Program-made: the position numbers and the translations under genes
Origin: Allium sativum
Lineage: Eukaryota; Streptophyta; Magnoliopsida; Asparagales; Amaryllidaceae
Direction of reading: 5' to 3'
DNA length: 64,000 nucleotides
NCBI GenBank assembly: GCA_030737875.1
Contig: CM060919.1
Location: forward strand, 809,101,660 to 809,165,659
The notes under the pieces: model-generated
Told to the model about the DNA's origin: nothing
Seen by the model: only the letters and a program-made list of their open reading frames with translations
Databases searched by the model: none
Shown here: piece after piece, positions 59,173-64,000 of the stretch
Position numbering within the stretch: the first letter of the stretch is position 1
Layout: every line of letters begins with the position of its first letter

Positions 59173-59186
59173 TGGCTCTGATTCCA
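59173..59186 (-). promoter_or_regulatory. Unit 3 primer-binding site (one mismatch)
   Basis: Minus strand TGGAATCAGAGCCA; a single change from the initiator-Met site of unit 1. Confidence 0.75.
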
Positions 59187-59190
59187 ACTT

Positions 59191-59452
59191 TATAACACCC
59201 CCACTCTGATATACTTATTCAAAAGCGGTGATGCTACATATAAGCCATGGTGCTAATAGAACAATATCACAACTTACCAGAAACTTGTTGGAACAAAAAA
59301 TCATTCTTAGTACATGATTTTAAATGGAAGAGCTATTATACAATCATCCCATTATAGAATATGGTTACAAAGATTCACGAGTCCAATAATTAAACATATG
59401 AGTACATAAAAAGCTAATCTGCATAATGTAAATATTCACTTCCTCGAGTTCA
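59191..59452 (-). repeat. Unit 3/4 junction: 252-bp LTR fragment plus 10-bp filler
   Basis: 59,191-59,442 is again exactly the last 252 bp of the LTR. The filler is CTCGAGTTCA (one change), then protease sequence from 59,453. Confidence 0.88.
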
Positions 59453-60621
59453 GTCAAAGTTAAGGATACAGTTCCTACATACTTTCTCAAGTTCAGTTCT
59501 CCCTCCTACTACGCTATATATTATCGAAGGATTTGATAGTTGTTCAATAAGTAATCCTATCTTAGTAGCAAATATTTCGGATATAAGAGAATGTGTGGCA
59601 TCGGTATCGAATAAAATTCTTGCTTGAAAGTCGAAAATAAACACAGTATCTTCTACTTGAGCTAGTTCAGAAACAACTGCATACACTCATCCTTGTTGTC
59701 CCTTATTATCCTTCCTCGGATTCTTGCAATTTCGACTAATGTGCCCAGGTTCGTTGCAATTGTGACACACAATTGGCTTCGTACAATTCGGAGAAATGTG
59801 TCCAGTCCTATTGCACCGTAAACATCTCTTCACTTTATCATGCTCCTTTTCCTGTTCCGTTGGTCCTTTGCTTCCTCCATTTGGATTCTTCTTTTTCTCA
59901 TCTGGTTTCCTTTGATTGTCAGAAAGATTGTTCGGTTTCCTTTTATTTGAAACCTTCCTTTCTTACTGGAATTGAATATAGTCTTCTTCCAGATTTAAAG
60001 CTTCGGCTACTATTATCTCATATGTTTTACGTCTATCACCAATAACATGTCTCTTATAGGAGGAATTAATCTCTTCGAAATTTTCTTGCACGCTTTTCTG
60101 GTGTATCAATTAAGTGATTTTCAAATCGGGATAACGCTTTAAACTTATTTTGATATTGGGCTACTGACATACTTCTTGAGTAAGATTTTGAAATTTTGCC
60201 TCCGTCTTCTCTCTCTCATTCTCTGGGAAATACTTATCCAAAAACATCACCTTGAATTCTTCCCATGTCATTTGTTCCATCTCATCTGAACTAGTTGTTG
60301 TTCGAACTAGCTCCCACCAATTTCAAGCTTCCTCTGATGATTGAAAGACAACCAACTTCCTCTTGTCAACTTCATTACATTCCAAAACTTCAAATATATC
60401 CTCTAGATGTTGGATCCATTGCTCTGCATTAATTGGATCTGCAACTCCAATGCATTTGTCAGGTTTCAAGATTTTAAAACGGCTTAAAAGGTGGTTTGTT
60501 GAAGATGTTGAAGAAACTTGCTCCATCTGCTTGATGAAAGATGCAAAAGCTCCATAGCATTTGTTTGTGCGGAGGACTGAGCCTCTTGACTTTGAGTTGT
60601 TGAGTTATTTTGATTTTCCAT
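59453..60621 (-). pseudogene. Unit 4: Gag with zinc knuckles and truncated protease
   Basis: Gag ATG 60,621. It is broken early by a one-base loss near 60,548, by a stop in EEA*NWWELV, and by the one-base deletion near 60,175 shared with unit 3. It also shares with unit 3 a short loss in the segment before the knuckles (near 60,075; unit 3 near 57,805). The truncated protease reads DTDATHS. Confidence 0.85.
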
Positions 60622-60841
60622 GACCTTCAAAATATCTTGTTATGGTCACAGATGAAATACACCTTTAGTTATAAAGAATATCTAATAACGTACTCAAGTC
60701 ATGAACACACAAACATATTATATTACTTATAACCCTTATTTACAAACAAAATTTGGGTGTTTATCCGCAACCTTCCCGAACTACAGATAGTCATCCACAC
60801 TACTTGATATATTATCTAATTCTTAACTTCCTATTTCATTC

Positions 60842-61314
60842 TTAATCTATCACTATTATTTCCTTTGATGAAGAAGGGCCTTTTCCAGTGACTTCTTGAG
60901 AGTAATCATTTGAGCCAACTGTCTCAGACTCCTCTTCATCATATTGTTCCACTATTTTTTTGGAAGTCGTTTATGTCTTATATTCCCTCCTTGTGGTGGT
61001 AATGCTCCTTCTTGCCTTAGATATTCTAAAGCATCTTCATAATTAGTACGTTCTGCCAGTTTAATTACCACTGCCAAGGGTTTCATCTTCTGGCGCAGAC
61101 GATAAAGAACAAAATCTCCTTCTAAGCTATCTTTATAACCATTAGCCCTATTATAAACCTCATATATCTCATCAAGGAGAATCGCCATTGCTCTCCTCTT
61201 AAGCACATGCTTCTCTGTTGTGCGACTTGCAACAACTAATCATTCGTTTGGTGTGGTGGTGCACTTAACACCATCCCATGTTTTCCTCGTACACCAAGTT
61301 CTGTTGCTAGCCAT
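60842..61314 (-). pseudogene. Unit 4: ORF0 (frame broken)
   Basis: 473 nt after small deletions (near 60,880-60,890 and 60,958). It also has a TGA at about codon 25 (PNE*). The central region KILLDEIYEVYNR-like through RLRQKMKPLAVVIKLAERT is recognisable. Confidence 0.65.
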
Positions 61315-61422
61315 AACTTATAACTGCAAATGGTCATAAAGATGTCAATAATTGTATAAACTTCCTATTCCAACAAGTTAAATTGTGATACTATAAAGTT
61401 TCCATAAGCACCCCTTAAACCT

Positions 61423-61436
61423 TGGCTCTGATACTA
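61423..61436 (-). promoter_or_regulatory. Unit 4 primer-binding site (one mismatch)
   Basis: Minus strand TAGTATCAGAGCCA, five bases from the LTR fragment. Confidence 0.75.
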
Positions 61437-61440
61437 ACTT

Positions 61441-61702
61441 TGTAACACCCCCATTCTGATATACTTATTCAGAAGCGGTGATGCTACATATAAGCCATGG
61501 TGCTAAAAGAACAGTATCACAACTTAACAGAAACTTGTCGGAACATAAAATCATTCTTAGTTCATGATTTTAAATGGAAGAGCTATTATACAATCATCTC
61601 ATCATAGAATATGGTTACAAAGATTCACGAGTCTAATAATTAAACATATGAGTACATAAAAAGATAATCTACATAATGTAAGTATTCACTTCCTCAAGTT
61701 CA
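61441..61702 (-). repeat. Unit 4/5 junction: 252-bp LTR fragment plus 10-bp filler
   Basis: 61,441-61,692 equals the last 252 bp of the LTR. Then come CTCAAGTTCA and protease sequence from 61,703. Boundaries match those of the other two intact junctions. Confidence 0.9.
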
Positions 61703-62855
61703 GTTAAAGTTAAGGATACAGTTCCTACATACTTTCTCAAGTTCAGTTCTCCCTCCTACTACGCTATATATTATCGAATGATTTAATAGTTGTTCAATAA
61801 GTAATCCTTTCTTAGTAGCAAATATTTCGGATATAATAGAATGTGTGGCATCGGTATCGAATAAAATTCTTGTTTGAAAGTCAAAAATAAACAAAGTATC
61901 TTCTACTTGAGCTTGTTCAGAAACAACTGCATACACTCGTCCTTGTTATCCCTTTTTATCCTTCCCCGGCTTCTTGCAATTTCGACTAATGTGCCCAGGT
62001 TCGTTGCAATTGTAACACACAATTGGCTTTGTACAATTCGGAGAAATGTGTCCAGCCCTATTGCACCGGAAACATCTCTTCACTTTATCAGGCTCCTTTT
62101 CCCGTCCCATTGATCCTTTGCTTCCTCCATTTGGTTTCTTCTTTTTCTCATCTGGTTTCTTTTGATTGTCAGAAAGATTGTTCGGTTTCCTTTTACTTGG
62201 AACCTTCCTTTCTTGCCGGAATTGAAGATAGTCTTCTTCCAGATTTAAAGCTTCAACTAATATTATCTCATATTTTACGTTTATCACCAATAACAGGTTA
62301 ATCCCTTCGCAAATCTTCTAGCACATTTTTTTGGTGTATCAATTAAGTGATTTCAAATCAGGATAATGCTTCAAACTTATTTTGATATTGTGCCACTTAC
62401 ATACCTTCTTGAGTAAGATTTTGAAATTTTGTCTCCGTCTTCTCTCTCTCATTCTCTGGGAAATAGTTATCCAAAAACTTCACCTTGAATTCTTCCTATG
62501 TCATTTGTTCCATCTCAACTGAACTAGTTGTTGTTCGAACTAGCTCCCACCAATTTCGAGCTTCCTCTGATAATTGAAAGACAACCAACTTCCTCTTGTC
62601 AACTTCATTACATTCCAAAACTTCAAATATATCCTCTAGATGTTGAATCCATTGCTCTGCCTTAACTGGATCTGCACCTCCAACAAATTTGTCAGATTTC
62701 AAGCTTTTAAAACGTATTAAAAAGTGGTTTGTTGAAGATGTTGAAGAAACTTGCCCCATCTGCTTGATGATAGATGCAAACAGTTCCATAGCATTTGTTT
62801 GTGCGGAGGACTGAGCCTCTTAACTTTGAGTTGTTGGGTTATTTTGATTTTCCAT
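61703..62855 (-). pseudogene. Unit 5: Gag with zinc knuckles and truncated protease
   Basis: Gag ATG 62,855 with a TAA about 11 codons in. The core continues (WIQHLEDIFEVLECNEVDKR) to 62,496, then frame breaks and a deletion remove part of the ARRFAKGL region near 62,300. The knuckles (CFRCNRAGHISPNC, CYNCNEPGHISRNC) and basic region are open at 61,946-62,290. Protease is truncated and reads DTDATHS. Confidence 0.85.
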
Positions 62856-63075
62856 GACCTTCAAAATATCTTGTTATGGTCACAGATGAAATACACCTTT
62901 AGTTATAAATAATATCTAATAACATACTCAAGTCATGAACACACAAACATATTATATTACTTATAATCCTTATTTACAAAAAAAATTTAGGTGTTTATCC
63001 ACAACCTTCCCAAACTACAGATAGTCATCCACACTACTTGATATATTATCTAATTCTTAACTTCCTATTTCATTC

Positions 63076-63573
63076 TTAATCTATCACTATTATTTCCTTT
63101 GATGAAGAAGGGCCCGTTTCCTCCTTTACTTCTCGAGACGGTCCAGTGACTTCTTGAGAGTAATCATTTGAGCCTACTGTCTCAGACTCCTCTTCATCCT
63201 ATTGTTCCACTATCTTATTTGGAAGTCGTCTACATCTTATATTCCCTCCTTGTGGTGGTAATGCTCCTTCTTGCCTTAGATATTCTAAAGCATCTCCATA
63301 ATCAGTACGTTCTGCCAGTTTAATTGCCATTGCAAAGGGTTTCATCTTCTGGCGCAGACGATAAAGAACAAAATCTCTTTTTAGACTGTCTTCATAATCA
63401 TTAGCCCTATTATAAACTTCATATATCTCATCAAGGAGAATCGTCATTGCTCTCCTCTTAAGCACATGCTTCTCTGTTGTGCGACTTGCAACAACTAATC
63501 GTTCGTTTAGTGTGGTGGTGCACTTAACACCATCCCATGTATTCCCCGTACACCAAGTTCTGTTGCTAGCCAT
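63076..63573 (-). pseudogene. Unit 5: ORF0, longest intact N-terminus
   Basis: Exactly 498 nt. The first 124 codons from ATG 63,573 are open: MASNRTWCTGNTWDGVKCTT, VVASRTTEKH, LLDEIYEVYNR, KRDFVLYRLRQKMK, then GALPPQGGN. A TAG follows KIVEQ, and the acidic tail DEEESETV continues in frame behind it. Being next to the 5' LTR, it would be the first reading frame on the element's RNA. Function unknown. Confidence 0.7.
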
Positions 63574-63681
63574 AACTTATAACTGCAAATGGTCATAAAG
63601 ATGTCAATAATTGTATAAACTTCCTATTCCAAAATGTTAAATTGTGATACAATAAAGTTTCCAAAAGCACCCCTTAAACCT

Positions 63682-63695
63682 TGGATCTGATACCA
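63682..63695 (-). promoter_or_regulatory. Unit 5 primer-binding site, next to the 5' LTR
   Basis: Minus strand TGGTATCAGATCCA; one change from the initiator-Met site. This is the genuine element-start primer site. Confidence 0.8.
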
Positions 63696-63699
63696 ACTT

Positions 63700-64000
63700 T
63701 GTAACACCCCCACTCTGATATACTTATTCAGAAGCGGTGATGCTACATATAAGCCACGGTGCTAATAGAACAGTATCAGAACTTAACAAAAACTTGTCGG
63801 AACAAAAAATCATTCTTAGTACATGATTTTAAATGGAAGAGCAATTATAGAATCATCCCATTATAGAATATGGTTATAAAGATTCACGAGTCTAATTCAG
63901 TGGAAAGATAGCGCTTCAGAAGTGCTATAGAAAACTCTGTTTTGATACATTTCAGCGTTAGAAACATTCAAAAAGCGTTTCAATTTTCCAAAGTGTTTCA
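63700..64000 (-). repeat. 5' LTR of the amplified element (partial, internally deleted)
   Basis: It matches 48,001 to about 48,195, then jumps to the equivalent of about 49,330 onwards (GTGGAAAGATAGCGCTTCAG), an internal deletion of ~1.13 kb relative to the 3' LTR. It continues beyond the window. Passing the 252-bp point without switching to protease shows that this is the real LTR and not another array unit. Confidence 0.85.

Larger units (their letters stand above)
48001..64000 (-). mobile_element. Tekay-type element with five tandem gag-leader units
   Basis: In sense (minus) order: a 5' LTR starting at 63,700 and running off the window, five tandem units of leader-gag-protease start (63.7 down to 53.6 kb), one pol (53.4-50.5 kb), polypurine tract, 3' LTR 48,001-50,443. 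The junctions at the left edges of units 2-5 begin with protease sequence: position 55,461 in unit 2, 57,178 in unit 3, 59,453 in unit 4 and 61,703 in unit 5 (unit 1: 53,625). Unit lengths are ~1.84, 1.72, 2.28, 2.25 and ~2.0 kb plus LTR; the short ones carry internal deletions. Pol is not duplicated. The copies differ by many substitutions and private indels. The whole element is decayed. Confidence 0.9.

Overview
The window is plant nuclear DNA, probably from an angiosperm with a large repeat-rich genome. No host gene, rRNA, tRNA gene or CRISPR array was found. Almost everything recognisable is transposable-element DNA: Ty3/gypsy chromoviruses of Tekay/Del type (primer sites matching initiator-Met tRNA, chromodomain-like integrase tails), Ty1/copia remnants, a gag-only LTR element, two TRIMs, a CACTA element, a small hAT element and tandem repeats. 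Nearly all coding sequence lies on the minus strand and most of it is broken.

Layout. (1) 1-16,024: an old Tekay-type element (minus) whose 3' LTR lies left of the window. A younger Tekay-type element, 822-10,770, with about 99% identical 2.9-kb LTRs, sits inside its reverse transcriptase (RT). (2) 16,025-31,82x: a degenerate copia element (minus). It is cut on the left by the old Tekay and split in the gap between integrase and RT by a nest of three insertions: a copia solo LTR (plus strand), inside it a ~6.3-kb gypsy-like solo LTR (17,012-27,809, direct repeat TTTTA), and inside that a gag-only element with LTRs (17,562-22,080). (3) 32-36.3 kb: two TRIM elements in opposite orientation on either side of a ~220-bp tandem repeat with ~741-bp higher-order periodicity. 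(4) 37.5-42.4 kb: a 398-bp hAT element with a perfect 8-bp target duplication, a fold-back element, a ~0.85-kb direct duplication and a truncated plus-strand gypsy LTR. (5) 44,102-47,524: a CACTA element carrying only an intron-containing coiled-coil accessory (Transposase_24-like) gene. (6) 48,001-64,000+: another Tekay-type element whose 5' half is tandemly amplified.

The most unusual structure is in region 6. Pol is present once (50.5-53.4 kb), but the block protease start - gag - extra upstream ORF - primer-binding site - last 252 bp of the LTR occurs five times in a row (53.6-63.7 kb). The three clean junctions between blocks are identical: 252 bp of LTR, a 10-bp filler, then protease. 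Upstream of gag each block carries a non-canonical ORF of exactly 498 nt (in three copies) that I do not recognise. Shared inactivating mutations show that blocks were multiplied after some had already died, so at least part of the amplification happened at DNA level.

The elements do not form a working pathway. The younger Tekay copy lacks gag zinc knuckles and the protease active site although it inserted recently, and the gag-only element has no pol, so both must have depended on proteins made elsewhere. Alignments, percentages and tree-like statements here are by-eye readings.
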